Source: Nelumbo lutea (Eukaryota > Streptophyta > Magnoliopsida > Proteales > Nelumbonaceae). Taken from it: a stretch of 64,000 nucleotides of DNA. Below the pieces are notes generated by a model. The model saw nothing but the letters and a program-made list of their open reading frames with translations. It ran no database searches and was not told where the DNA came from. Positions 35,320 through 45,940 of this stretch are shown piece by piece (within the stretch, counting starts at the first letter, position 1; each line of letters starts with the position of its first letter). The position numbers and the translations under genes are program-made. Location: NCBI GenBank assembly GCA_022828595.1, contig JAKGHH010000002.1, forward strand, positions 111,302,855 to 111,366,854, written 5' to 3'.

Positions 35320-35911
35320 GTTTCAAAGACTCCCCCAATTCCTGCTCTTCCTGGATTGCCAAAGGAACTGCCATCAAAGTTCAGCTTTAGCTTATTTAAA
35401 CCCGGTGGTCTCTACTCCATTCTTAAACTTTCTCTATGCGGTTCTGAAAGGGCCACTTCTCTCCAGTTCCTTCCCCCAATTCCTACTCTTGAAGAGCTCC
35501 ATTGTTTTAACCCAATGTACTGATCTGATTTTAATGGCTTCAATCACCTCCTTCATTGACATGCTTTTCTCATTGAAGATACTTGATTTCTTTCTTCCCA
35601 CATAGACCAAACCAAGGCTGCACATACTACCTTCCACATACATCTTCCCCTATCTTTTGCTGCCCCTCAGGCATAGGAGGGGTTATTAGAAATGAGGATG
35701 GAAATTCTATCCAGTCCAGTGGGACAGGGTGATGTGGCGAGACCAGAATTCACGGTTGCAGTATTTGGGGTGGAAAAAGCAAAAGAAGTGGGTATTAACA
35801 GGTTGGTTATTGAGGGAGACTCGAAAACAGTGATAAACTGGATGCAAAAGGGTGAAGGGGTGACATGGCAGATGAGAAACAATCTCAGAAAATTTAAATG
35901 GTTCTCAAAAG
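35320..35911. mobile_element. LINE copy with inverted 5' part (twin-priming form)
   Basis: From 35,643 leftwards on the minus strand the sequence encodes the end of the zf-RVT linker (IKIRSVHWVKTMELFKSRN) and the RNase H start KLNFDGSSFGNPGRAGIGGV near 35,330-35,390. From about 35,655 on the plus strand it continues PSGIGGVIRNEDGN, then VIEGDSKTVINWMQKGEGV and RNNLRKFKWFSK to 35,910. The two arms are the same LINE region in opposite orientation, meeting head to head with a small overlap at GIGGV. The 3' end was lost to the next insertion. Confidence 0.75.
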
Positions 35912-36415
35912 TTTTTTTTTTTTTTGAAGATAATCATAAAATTTATTGAAGCAAAAAAGAAGATTACGAGGAATGTGCTAATCAATCACCCGAAACAAAG
36001 ACAAAGACAAACCCAAACAAAACCCAATGAGAGCAAAACAAACCCACATCAACCATCAAAGTAAAAGACCCAACTAAACAAAAGCCCCTTACCCATAACA
36101 ATCCAAGACAGCAAAAAAGACGAAAAAACCAGATAACACAATAGCCCGAAGCCCAACAAAAACCCAAGAAATACACCCAAACCCCTACTTGCCACTTCAA
36201 GCATCTTTCTCAGCTTTTTGAGTACAGTTTTGTTGTCGTTTTTTAACTGATCCTTTGGGTTTTCTCACGAGCTTGTTAGGTCCCATTCTGAATAGTCCAC
36301 CCTTTAACCTTGTGAAAACCTTAAAGACTGGGATCTGCTATTGGGATCTTTTATTCCTTTGATTTCTGAATCTTCTGGCTGTGTTTAGATTTCCCCCTGC
36401 TGCTTCAGAATTCCC

Positions 36416-37418
36416 CAGTGTTTTAAAAGCGCAAGGCGCAAAAAAAAAGTGCAAGGGCCAATTTGTGCCTGAGGAGCAAGGCGCAAAAAAAAAGTGCAAG
36501 GGCCAATTTGTGCCTGAGGAGCAAGGCGCAAGGCAAGGTGTGCCCCTTTTTAAGCAAGGCGCAAAATTAACCAAAAAAACTAAAAAATAAAAAAAAAATG
36601 CCAGAAAATTCAAAAAAACTTTAAAAAATGCAAAAAAAAATCAAAAAATATTAAACATATATTTAATCAAAAAATATGAACTTAAATTTTAAAATAAATG
36701 TTTTAAAACACCTATTATCTAAAATTAAAATACATAAACATAACATGTAAAGCGTATTCAAATGAAAATTTAAAAATAAAAGCAAACATATAAAGCATTT
36801 TCAAGCATGTAAACCCACAATCTCCTTTTTTTCCTTAATCACATTGCTTCAAGTGGCTAATGTGACGTAAAACATATTGCATTCTTGATTCTATGAGTCG
36901 CCTTTGTACCACGCCCCTCAAGGCCAGCCCGAACAAGTCTATGTTAGGGTCTGAAATTCTTATTTCTCACATAAAAAATAATGATTTTAAAACTTCCATT
37001 GCCTTTTAAAAAGATATTTTATTGCAATGAATGAATGAAAAGCATTAGCAAATAGGGGGTTCTCGGAGCTTCAGTGAGCGGAGCATAGTAGTGTAAAACC
37101 CCCTATTTGCTAATGTTGTTCATTCATTCATTGCAATAAAATATCTTCATAAAAGGCAACAAAAGTTAAAAAATCATTATTTTTTATGTAAGAAATAAGA
37201 ATTCCAGACCCTAACATATACTTGTTCGGGATTGCCTCAAGGGGCGTGGTCGGGGGTCTAGAGGTGGAGACCCCGGCCCAGCCGTTAGACTAAAAAAAAA
37301 AAGCAAAAAGTGCAAAATTTTAAAAAGGCGCATGCCTGGGCTGAGGCACAAGGCGCATACCCTAAAATGCACCTCGCCTGTGCACCTAGCCACCTTAGGC
37401 GCGCCTTTTAAATCACTG
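36416..37418. mobile_element. non-autonomous hAT element with a long internal hairpin, member 1
   Basis: A perfect 8-bp target duplication, gaattccc, lies at 36,408-36,415 and 37,419-37,426. Ends are CAGTGTTTTAAAAGCGC and GCGCCTTTTAAATCACTG. Subterminal regions are rich in GCAAGGCGC-type motifs. The centre holds an inverted repeat with arms of about 153 bp. No coding capacity. Members 2 and 3 are at 41,865 and 46,975. It is inserted in a LINE ORF1. Confidence 0.92.
36909..37249. repeat. inverted repeat, arms about 153 bp, loop 35 bp
   Basis: Arms are 36,909-37,061 and 37,097-37,249. Matching blocks include ccacgcccctcaaggc, cccgaacaagt, gaaattcttattt, attttattgcaatgaatgaa and agcaaatagggggtt with their complements in mirror order. 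A transcript across it would fold into one long hairpin. It lies wholly inside the hAT element. Confidence 0.88.
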
Positions 37419-37456
37419 GAATTCCCTCCTAGTTTCTGACCCCTGTCTTCAACCAC

Positions 37457-39731
37457 CTATCCCTCGACTCCTTCTAGCTTCTCTATGAAATCCCCGCAAC
37501 CTCCGACAATTGCCCCCATCTCTTGCCAGGTTAAATTATCGCAACTAGAATTAACTGCAAAATCTATCAAACCTTCATTTTTCTTTGATGTTTCCTCCAC
37601 AGATCTAAAGGCTTCTTTTGCAAATTCCTCCCCTCCTAGAAAAAACAAACCCAATAATTTGCTGACTTCCACTTCCTTATTCACCACTTCCTCGATGTTG
37701 GCAGTCTTTTCAACCAGATGGGTCTCATCGATCATCAGTTCAGACTCATTTTCCTCCCCAGAATCCTCTTCCATCCCCTCCTCTCCAAACTCCTCTAAAG
37801 GGATAGTTCTATACTTTTTTCCTTTTATATGTTCGAAACTCCCCCCATTCTTACTTCTTCACCTTCACTACCCTCTCCTTCAATCTCCAAATCCTTCTTC
37901 CCTCCTTCCTTTCCTTCTACACGTATGTCCCCTTCTCCTTATTTATTCCCCCATATCTCTTCCACAATTTTTATTTCCGTTGCTCCTTTAGTCTCGATCC
38001 CCTCATCTCCCTTTAAACTCTCCCCCTCTTCAGTGGCTCTATCTTCGTTTCTTCCCAGCAAGGTTAAAAGAATTCCTTCCACTTTCTTTCCTTCCCCTAC
38101 CACTTCTCGCTCTCCCCCCACCACTCCCTCTATCTTTTCCAAACCTTCTTTGTGTCCATTCTTGGTGCCCAAACATTCTTCCCCATCCTCCTTGTCCTGT
38201 TGCATTAGTCTGATCTCAGACTCTATCTATGCAGAGTTGGAGTACACGTTAAAGCTCTCTTCGGCCCTGTTTGAGAACACTTAAAAGTACTTATTTAAAC
38301 AAGTACTTCTTTTAAGACATGGGACCACACATTAAGTGGTTTTTAAGTACTTATGGGTATTTGGTAAAAAAGAGGGTAAGTACTTATTATTAAAAAAAGT
38401 ACTTCTTAAAAAAGTGACATGGATGTGGCTTTTTTTCAGCACTTTTTGAAGAAGTGCTTCTTCATTCGAATAGAACAAACCTGTCCTTGTTTTTTTCTTT
38501 AATGACAAAACTACCCCCACTCGAGTTCAGTTCAGTTCTAATTGCATACTCGTCGAGATCATCTGGCGAGTTGCTAATAATCTCCATAAATCCCACATGG
38601 TTTGGAGCCCTCACCCCTGAGACCCGACCCACTTAATTTTCTTGAGTCATCTGTCCTAGTCGGGTCACCAAAAATATTCAATCTTACAGGAGACCTACCC
38701 TTTCGCTTCTCAATCTCCACTTTCCTCTTTCCAACATCATTTAATAGTTTTTTATCTTTCTGAGGACTGAGATTTATTCCTCTTTCCCTCTGCCAATACT
38801 TCTTCCACGCCTAGCCATTCTACCATCGGACGCTCTTCCAAACTTTAGTTGCCACTTGGCCTTCTCCTGCCTTGTCAGCTTCATCTTCAACCTCCCAACC
38901 ATCCCCCCATAGCGACACTTCATGTTCTAACACGATCCACACCTTCAACCAAACTCCATTCGAGAAGACATCAATGGATCGAGGCACCTCTTCTGACTTC
39001 ACTCCAATGACTTCTACATCTGTCGAGCAAAGATTCAAAAAATTGTAGGAAATGAAGAACCCTCCTATCATGGTCACAACCTTCTCCATCACTGACTCGT
39101 TCCAGAGATCGAATGGCAAACCAAACAATCTGATAACAAAGGTTCCGTTATGAAGCACCTTGCTATTGCAGGAAGTTGACTACTTCCAAAGTGTCCAACC
39201 TATCAAAATCCACTAAACTCTCTTCAACTTTCAAAAATGCTCATTTTCTATCAAAAGGAACAACCATAACCCTTATAGCCACTTGAAGTTTCTTTTTCAA
39301 AACATTCACTATGAATCCCCAATCAATATCCTCCTTGCATGCTTCCAGAACCAATGCTCTTTCCCATCTTTCTCTATTTCCTTCCAGTATCACATTCCGC
39401 ACTTTGTTTTCACTACTTGCAATCACTTCTTGACCTAACTCTTTAACTTCCTTACTCTTAGAACTTCCTCCTTCGGTTGAAATATTCACTTTCAACTCCA
39501 AAAATTCTTGCAACTTCTAAGTCAACGAGCACCAACTAGACCCTTGTTTACCTTCTGGGATGCATACCAATTGTTTCCTGTTGTTGCCAAAAATCTCCAC
39601 CACAGCCATAAACCAGCCTTTTTTTGTTGTACTTCCGAACAACCTAATACCTCCTTGGAAGTTTCAGAGAGCTCAACCACCCGTTTTTCTTTACTGAAAG
39701 TCGTGCTCCATCGATGAACCCTTTCAGCCAC
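37457..39731 (-). pseudogene. LINE ORF1 (DUF4283-type) remnant
   Basis: ORF1 of plant LINEs encodes a nucleic-acid-binding protein. Minus-strand pieces in order are: 39,522-39,731 (VHRWSTTFSKEKRVVELSE and LWLWWRFLATTG), 39,241-39,513 (WERALVLEACKEDIDWGFIV), 38,820-39,158 (FVIRLFGLPFDLWNESVMEK, then SEEVPRSIDVFSNGVWLKVW) and 37,457-37,774 (VNKEVEVSKLLGLFFLGGEE, acidic). The second and third resemble the DUF4283 domain. A basic tail (PNKLVRKPKGSVKKRQQ) is near 36,200-36,300 beyond the hAT insertion. Stops between the pieces make it non-functional. Confidence 0.65.
38279..38490. mobile_element. MITE-like segment in LINE ORF1
   Basis: It begins GGCCCTGTTTGAGAACAC and contains repeated aagtacttatt / aataagtactt motifs, giving an internally self-complementary, AT-rich stretch that breaks the ORF1 translation. 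The right end (near agaacaaacctgtcc) is only weakly complementary to the left, so the boundary is uncertain. Confidence 0.45.
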
Positions 39732-39894
39732 TATGTAGCTTCTCCTATTAAAAATATAGTTGCTCTTCCTTCTCTTAACTTGAGAACTGATAGGCTCTTG
39801 CTTCTCCTTTCTTCTAAAATCAGTTTCTTCAATTAAATCCTTGTCTCAACTCTCCATCTTCTCGCTGGCTCCATCTTCCAATCAGAAATCTTGC

Positions 39895-40148
39895 AGAATT
39901 CCAACCACTTTGAGTGTTGTATGGGATGCCTAGTGTTGTGATGCCAATCCGAGTGAGATGGGTGAAGAAAACTTCCAATAGCTTGGCGGATAACCTTTAG
40001 CTAAGAAAGGGGTTCAAAGAACACAGCTGCTTTGGGCACAATTGTAATTTGGGTTGGATCAGCTTTCTAAAGCTGGATTTCACAACCTCTTGTTGTATCT
40101 ATATTTCTTCTAATTAATGAAATCTTTTCTCTGTTGCTGATCAAAAAA
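39895..40148 (+). pseudogene. LINE 3' end with RNase H C-terminus, plus strand
   Basis: Reads VRWVKKTSNSLADNL, then a stop and RKGFKEHS, the last block of the LINE RNase H, followed by a 3' UTR ending ttgctgatcaaaaaaaa. It is head-on to the minus-strand LINE ORF1 to its left. Confidence 0.65.
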
Positions 40149-40154
40149 AATGGG

Positions 40155-40905
40155 TTGAAAAGGCTCCACAAAGCCCCGTTCCCCTACCAAATTGCCACAG
40201 TTACTTCCCAAAGAGTCTCATTTGTTTGCCTTAGGCTTTAAAATTCCATAACCCAAATCCTTCCAAGTCTATATACCCTATTCCACTTGGCTAAATGGAA
40301 TTCTTTCTCTTTCCCCACTCCATAAGAAATTTCTCTACATCTCCTTCCTTGCCACTAAGCTACTACTCAAAATAGTAACATTCATCATTTTGGGAGGCTT
40401 CAAAGAACAAACTCCACCTCCCATGATTTAGCTTCATAATCTCATAATCCTTGGCCTTACTCCCATGCGAAGACCCAAATGTGAGAAATGAAGGAAACTT
40501 ATGAACCCCAAGCTTGTAGCAACCTCTCCACTACATCTTCATCCAATGTTTCCAAACCTATCACCATGCAAGCATGCACTTATGTTGATACTAAAGTCTA
40601 AAACTGCTTCAAGATCCTTAGGATCACCTTTTCCACATTTATCTCACTAATCTGTGGCTCCATTAAAACAATAGAATCATTTGCAAATTGAAGCCTTCAA
40701 CTAGGTCCATCTCCAGCTTTATAATTGTTTGCTAAAAACCTCTATTACAAGAATAAACAAAAATGGGAACAATGAATCTTCTTGTATCAACCCCCTTTAA
40801 TCTAGGGAAGGATCCTTATGGTGATCCATTAATCAAGACTGAGAACATCATCAGTGAAATAAAAGCATGAAATCACTCTTTGCATTTTATTCCAATGCAC
40901 ATTTT
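40155..40905 (-). pseudogene. LINE ORF2 reverse transcriptase fragment, minus strand
   Basis: Minus-strand pieces include LQFANDSIVLMEPQ, equivalent to the FADDT/S box of plant LINE RTs but with the first D of the pair changed to N. Downstream come LETLDEDVVERLL and, near 40,200-40,320, KEKEFHLAKWNRVYRLG, matching the KK.H.V.W..VC..K block. Stops and shifts abound. It could be the inverted 5' part of the same copy as the adjoining plus-strand 3' end (39,895-40,148), as in twin priming. Confidence 0.6.
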
Positions 40906-41007
40906 CTCCATAACCCACTAAAGGAATTTCCACTACATATTTTACAGATTTTGAAACTCTTTTCTATCAGTAATAATGAATTTGTTAGTTGATCAAAAAA
41001 AGTCAAC
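40906..41007 (+). mobile_element. LINE 3' tail fragment
   Basis: A short segment ending gttagttgatcaaaaaaag, the same terminal form as other LINE copies here. Only 3' UTR is present. Confidence 0.45.
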
Positions 41008-41063
41008 AAGACACTATCATCAAGGAGTTCAGATCTATTTACCATAAAATGCTGGCCACAAAA

Positions 41064-41150
41064 CATTACAGCCACACATCAGGAACATCTCCCCATAATT
41101 GATGTTCCTGATATGAGGTTGTAGGATCTTGTGGTCAGCAGATCCAGACT
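41064..41150. repeat. foldback-MITE relative
   Basis: Contains catcaggaacatc followed by gatgttcctgata, an inverted repeat, with flanking motifs (cacacatcaggaac) like those of the foldback pair at 4498-5272. Confidence 0.45.
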
Positions 41151-41864
41151 CAGCGTCAAATCCCCTCAAAAGAAGGAATAGCAAGACCATAAAGGCTAAA
41201 TATCAGTTAAGATAAGCTCAAAAAGACCAATAATTAATGTAATACAACAAAACTAAAGCTCCAAAAACCAATTTGGGAGGGCTCAATTGCAACGTAACGC
41301 ATTCCTCCCTAGCCATGTTAAGTATATTAAATAGGATACCTGTACTCATTTCCTAATGAAATGGGGATATTCTCTTGAATACAGGTATTTAAGGGGCTAT
41401 TGCTTGGCATTATGGTAAAATTTCAGGCTAACAGAGATGAGAATATGGGTTCAAGTCTGAAAGTGGCCACTTTGTTCTAAAATCCTAAAGGTTAAAGCCA
41501 TATGCAGTCCACCCTTCCAGGGCCCTAGATGGCTGAGAACCTGAGATCAGCACTGAGTGATGGCCTTTTCTGATATATAAAAGTTTGATCATATGATTTG
41601 TTAAAATACATCAAACATAGACATTTTAAAATTATTAACATAATAAAATATGCTTGTGCAGTATATGGTTTCATATTGAGCACCCACGACATCCAATACT
41701 AGTATCATAGTATGCTAGGCTTGTATCCAAATATCATAGGAGGGATGGCATATCTCATAAGAAAAAGCAACCATTCAACTTCTATTGCATATTCAGATCT
41801 CTTCACTATCTAGTTACATAAGATGCATATTTATAGACTTAGAAAGACTGTAAGAGGGTTGGCC
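41151..41864. other. unassigned intergenic DNA
   Basis: No supported feature between a foldback relative and the hAT element. Confidence 0.4.
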
Positions 41865-42467
41865 CAGTGTTTTAAAAGTGCAAGGGCCAATTTGTGCCTG
41901 AGACACAAGGCACAAGGCGAGGCACGTGCCTTTTTAAGCAAGGCGCAAAATTACCAAAAAAAGAAAAAGCTAAAATATCAAAAAAATCAAAAAAAATGCC
42001 AATTTTTTAATAAATATATTAAACATAATGTTAATAAAAAATATAAACTTAAATTTTAAAGAAAATATTTTAAAAACCCTATTATCTAAAATTAAAATAC
42101 GCAAACATAACATGTAAAGCGTATTGAAATGAAATTTTAAAAATAAAAGCAAACATATAAAGCATTTTCAAGCATGTAAAACCCACATCTCTTTTCCTCC
42201 TTAATTGCATTGCTTCAAGTAGCTAATGTGATGTAAAAAATATTGCATTCTTGATTCTATGAGTCGCCTTTGTATCACACCCCTCGAGGTAAGCCCGAAC
42301 AAGTCTATGTTAGGCCCAGCCGTTAGACTCAAAAAAAAAAGCAAAAAGCGCAAAATTTTAAAAAGGCGCACACCGAGGCACACCAAGCATGTGCCTTTTG
42401 AAAGAGGTGCGCCTAGGACTTGGGCAAGGCCAATACCCCAAAATGCGCCTCGAGTGTGTGCCTTTAA
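41865..42467. mobile_element. non-autonomous hAT element, member 2 (hairpin lost)
   Basis: The left end CAGTGTTTTAAAAGTGC and most of the interior match the element at 36,416. The sequence runs from gaacaagtctatgttag straight to gcccagccgttagac, so the hairpin present there is missing apart from the first part of its left arm. The right end is slightly eroded (cctttaaa then tggcc). Left flank ggttggcc and right flank tggcc suggest a partly lost target duplication. Confidence 0.75.
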
Positions 42468-42939
42468 ATGGCCAGCCTTTTTTCCTACTAAAAACAAGAT
42501 CGTAAAACATACAGCAACTTTAGGACAAGTAACTTAAAGTCTAACACAACTCTAGTTAAAAAACAAAAACTTGGATTAGAAAACTCCATGGATGTTGTCT
42601 TCAACCCCTAATCTTAAACTATTTCTTGGTTTCTCTATTTTCCATGAATCTAATGCTACTAGGGTTGCATTAATTGACAAAGTTTCTAAGCAAAAAAGGT
42701 ACAGCTATGACCTCCAAGTCCCAAAAGAGGTGAACTTCCGTACAAAAAATTTAGTATGATCCCTTTTCTTTTTTTGTGGGAAGTAACAAAGATTTGCATT
42801 AAAATTAGTTAGGCTCCATCTTTAAAATGTACACATATGTGAAAGGCAAAGCTATCACCATAACAAAAAAGAAAAGTTCTTTCCATACCAGCGCTAGCTA
42901 ATTCTCCACTAACCACCCTAAGAAGCCACCTCCAATTAG
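42468..42939. other. unassigned intergenic DNA
   Basis: No gene or bounded repeat recognised. Confidence 0.4.
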
Positions 42940-42942
42940 TTA

Positions 42943-43061
42943 GGCTCAGTTTGGAAGGAGTACAAATACAAATTTGTAGAATGCAAAACCTTGTATTTTG
43001 TATTATTTTGTATGTATTTATATTGTACATATTTGTATTTTTATTCTTTCCAAACTGAGCC
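42943..43061. mobile_element. Tourist-type MITE, 119 bp
   Basis: Ends GGCTCAGTTTGGAAGG and CTTTCCAAACTGAGCC are near-perfect inverted repeats. It is flanked by tta on both sides (42,940-42,942 and 43,062-43,064), the 3-bp target duplication of PIF/Harbinger MITEs. The interior is built of acaaat / tttgta motifs. Confidence 0.88.
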
Positions 43062-43090
43062 TTAAGGATGATTTAAGAATGCCCTTGATT

Positions 43091-43393
43091 TCAGCAAGGC
43101 AATATTTCAATCTCCAAGGCCTCTTTCACACCTATTAGTCCACATAATAGCGTTACTGAATCACTCAGAATCATAAGAAGAGGAGATTGCATATACCTGG
43201 AAACCCTAGAACACATGGAGGCCCAAGGCAAGGTGCAATTTGGAAGCATAGAAGCCTCTGCAATGTACGCCTCAAGCACCTTTTGCATGAGGGATATGCC
43301 TCCGATATACTTCAAGACAACAACAACTCCATTCCCTTCCTCCTCTTCCCCCTCCTCCTCTTGAGGAGGCTTACGCCTCTTGTTCTGAGCCAT
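43091..43393 (-). CDS. hypothetical minus-strand ORF, exon-like
   Basis: Not recognised. The 100-codon frame begins MAQNKRRKPPQEEEGEEEEG, a basic then strongly acidic start, followed by a helical, more hydrophobic segment (VLKYIGGISLMQKVLEAYIA). After about codon 66 the sequence reads ttccag then gtatatg, a plausible splice donor, so the later codons may be intron. The ORF1-only LINE (43,403-44,371) ends just before its ATG. It could be the first exon of a small host gene truncated by insertions, or a chance frame in LINE-related DNA. Confidence 0.3.
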   Translation of the reverse strand: MAQNKRRKPPQEEEGEEEEGNGVVVVLKYIGGISLMQKVLEAYIAEASMLPNCTLPWASMCSRVSRYMQSPLLMILSDSVTLLCGLIGVKEALEIEILPC

Positions 43394-43402
43394 ATTTCAT
43401 GC

Positions 43403-44371
43403 CTTCTTCTTTGATAAGTAAAAGGAATATTTTATTAAAAAACAAACTAAAAACTTGATATATCCTCCATCACTCACCAAGAACAACTCACCCACACAAT
43501 AAACAAAAGAGACGCAAACTAAGCAGCAATAGGAACCACACATGAGATCAACTGAATCGCCAGAATATTGCCCAACAAGATCCCTAACATGGATAATTAT
43601 TCCTAATCAACATAAAAATCTTCCTCTCTTCCTTCCTCATTCCAAATTCCTCCCCCATCCCCTCTTAAAGATTTCGAAAGACTCTCTTCCTTACTCTTCT
43701 TCTCAAACTCCTCAAGATCCCTTCTAACAAAAGCATCACCTCCTAAGAAGAACATCCCCAAAGTTGTTTTGGGCATTAACGTAGTCTCCTTTTGGGGCTG
43801 GACTGATAACTTGGGATTTATTGTAATTCTGTAACTTGTTTTCTCACATATTAATAAAATTAATCCTTCCATGCTCATAAAAAAAAAAAAAAAAGAACAA
43901 CAACAACAGCCCCAAAGATTTGCCAACCTCCACCTTCCTATCAACAAGCTTCTTTAAATCCATGCTTCCTTGCTTCACCTCCTCCCCCTTTGACTCCACC
44001 TCTCCCTCCTCCTCCTTATCTTCCTTTCTAGATTGCTCCAACTTTCTACTTTTAATTGACTCCTCCACTAAAGGGATCACCAAAAGATACAACTCCCTTT
44101 CTAGAACCTTCAAACCCTGGTCGTTCCCTCCAAGAAAATCAGATCTTTGCCCTTTGAGTTTGATTCCCCTTTTGTAAATCCTTTTAAGTTTACTAGTTGG
44201 CCCAGCCCAAACGATACCATCTTTAAGACGCGGGAAAAGCTTAGTAATGTGAACAATATGAGTCTTGTTCAAAGATCTTGCCTTCTTCAAATCTGACACT
44301 GAAGCAACTCCAAGGGCTTATGCAAATAACTCTCTTAGAGGATGAAGAGTCAAGCGAAATAATGTGGTGGT
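43403..44371 (-). mobile_element. second ORF1-only LINE, minus strand
   Basis: The minus-strand ORF1 reads VSDLKKARSLNKTHIVHITK, then VLERELYLLVIPLVEESIK, a lysine/glutamate-rich stretch and DRKVEVGKSLGL. After an insertion it continues FFLGGDAFVRRDLEEFEKKS and ends REEDFYVD at about 43,606. The block K.VEV.K.LGLFFLGG is shared with the ORF1 at 37,457-37,774. A 3' UTR of about 200 bp leads to a tail ending acttatcaaagaagaag. ORF2 is absent. The 5' side is cut by the LTR-like repeat that begins at 44,372. Confidence 0.65.
43764..43894 (+). mobile_element. short retroposon (LINE 3' end) inserted in LINE ORF1
   Basis: It consists of about 115 bp of T-rich 3' UTR-like sequence and a run of about 16 A. 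The flanks aagaacatccccaaag (left) and gaacaacaacaacagccccaaag (right) look like a diverged target duplication. Removing the insert joins GKSLGL to FFLGG in the minus-strand ORF1. Confidence 0.7.
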
Positions 44372-45855
44372 TGTTAGACAGTGTATGCCCTTAGCTCCAA
44401 TCAGACTGATGTACATAAACATTTATTTGTAAATGAATAAAGTACATTATTGTTTCATGTTGATATTGGTATGTTTTCTGTGTATTACCCCTTAAACTGG
44501 ATACTTATGAGACTCGTGTTAGTTTATAATGTTCTCAGCCATCGGATAGACTTGGGGAGTTATCCTAACAAGGCTAACACTAGTGTGTTGCCAAATAGTA
44601 GGAACAACTTGTCTCAACTGCTAGTGTTAGACCCCAACCAAGCACATGTAGTGTGTGTTTGGAAGAAACACTGAACCCGGGCAGATTTCCAGTTATGCCC
44701 TAGACCTTGGAGATAGATGGGCAAAAATGGAAAGTTACACATAACCCCATACTTGATTATGGTACTGCACTAGGTGTTGGATTGGACTGTCTTTGATGTG
44801 CCAATTAATGAGATCCATCAAGGGTCAAATACCTAGGCATGTTGGGGAAGTTTGAAAAACCACTTGAGTGGGTGATCATAGCGATAGGATTGGCCCCTTT
44901 GACAAACAAAGTGAATATCAAGGTTTACACTCTTTGATAGAAACCTAAATTGTCAGTAGTGGACTTCAATTGTATTTGAAATCTAGTTTTGCAAAATGTA
45001 TTTATACATTATATATACTACTATTTTATGAAAAAAGGTTTGCAAAAGGTTTTAATCTCGGGATCCATCTAAGCAAAGAGTGTGGCATTGCACCATGCAG
45101 CCAGGGGAGAGGTCCTTCCTTGTCAAGCAATGTTTTGATCATTATGGGCCGAGAGGTTGAATGTAAGAGACCATTATAGGGTTGACTACCTTATGGGCTT
45201 TATCTCACTTAAATCCATTATCCTTGGGTTTTCATAGGGTGGTTGAATCCAATGATCGTTTAGGTGTAAATGTTGGCCACAGACTAAGCCCATGCTGATT
45301 GGCTCAGGGGTTCATTGCTCTGAACAATGAATTTCACCTAGCCTCTTTCAAAGGTGGGGCCGGATCCTTATGGACTTAAGTGAGACCTTAGTGGGGTCCC
45401 ACGCCATAGAATATCAGGCCTAAAGTGGCCATGAAACACCTAAGGTCGTGAGTCTTTGAAGAAAATGGGCCAAAGGCCCAAAATTAATAAGATTAATAAA
45501 GAAGTTGTGCTTTGGGTCTAATCTGGATTTGATATTGGGTATGGAGCACCTATCTTCTTAAGAGGATAATGTTTAATTGTTAAAAGAGTCCAGATCCAAT
45601 TCAGATCTGGATAATCTCCTAATTAGATTAGGAGAGTGCTCCATTATGAGATAAAAAGAGAAGAGGGCGAACTAGACTTGAACACCTCTCTCTCGTGTTC
45701 TCTCTTCTCTCATCTCCCAAGAAACCCTAGAACGACCTAGGCTTTCAACAACTGATTTAGATAAGTTTTCTTCTTTGTCTTTGCAAGAAAAACACACAAG
45801 AATAGCAGGCTCAATTACCCTACTCAATCCAAGCAAGTTGGATAGCAGATTTGCT
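44372..45855 (+). repeat. LTR-like repeat, copy 1 (truncated)
   Basis: Starts TGTTAGACAGTGTATGCCC and aligns over about 1.4 kb with the copy at 46,559 (shared blocks include cttatgagactcgtgttag and caaaaggttttaat). Its right end falls near gcagatttgcttaaagg, short of the end of copy 2. It has no coding region. A solo or truncated LTR of an otherwise absent element is the simplest reading, but the missing target duplication leaves this open. Confidence 0.55.
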
Positions 45856-45940
45856 TAAAGGTAGTCCCAAGTCAACTTTGACTAATCTACCAATTTACTA
45901 CCTGTCTACCTTTAGGATCCCCAGTAAAGTAGCCAATCAC

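Larger units (their letters stand above)
35912..39880 (-). mobile_element. ORF1-only LINE on the minus strand, split by a hAT element
   Basis: The 3' end is the T run at 35,912-35,925 with a G/T-rich 3' UTR up to about 36,200. ORF1 pieces follow in minus order from 39,731. RT, zf-RVT and RNase H are all absent between ORF1 and the tail. A hAT element (36,416-37,418) and a MITE-like segment (about 38,279-38,490) interrupt it. A second LINE with the same ORF1 type and the same lack of ORF2 lies at 43,403-44,371. Confidence 0.65.

Noticed and set aside
36381..36613. Frames on both strands with a repeated motif (FVPEEQGAKKKCKGQ and its antisense)
   Set aside because: They arise from the GCAAGGCGC-type tandem repeats at the end of the hAT element.
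37485..38284. Plus-strand frames of 168 and 151 codons rich in Ser, Pro and Leu
   Set aside because: They are the antisense of the minus-strand LINE ORF1, whose Glu/Lys-rich stretches read as Ser/Leu/Pro on the other strand.
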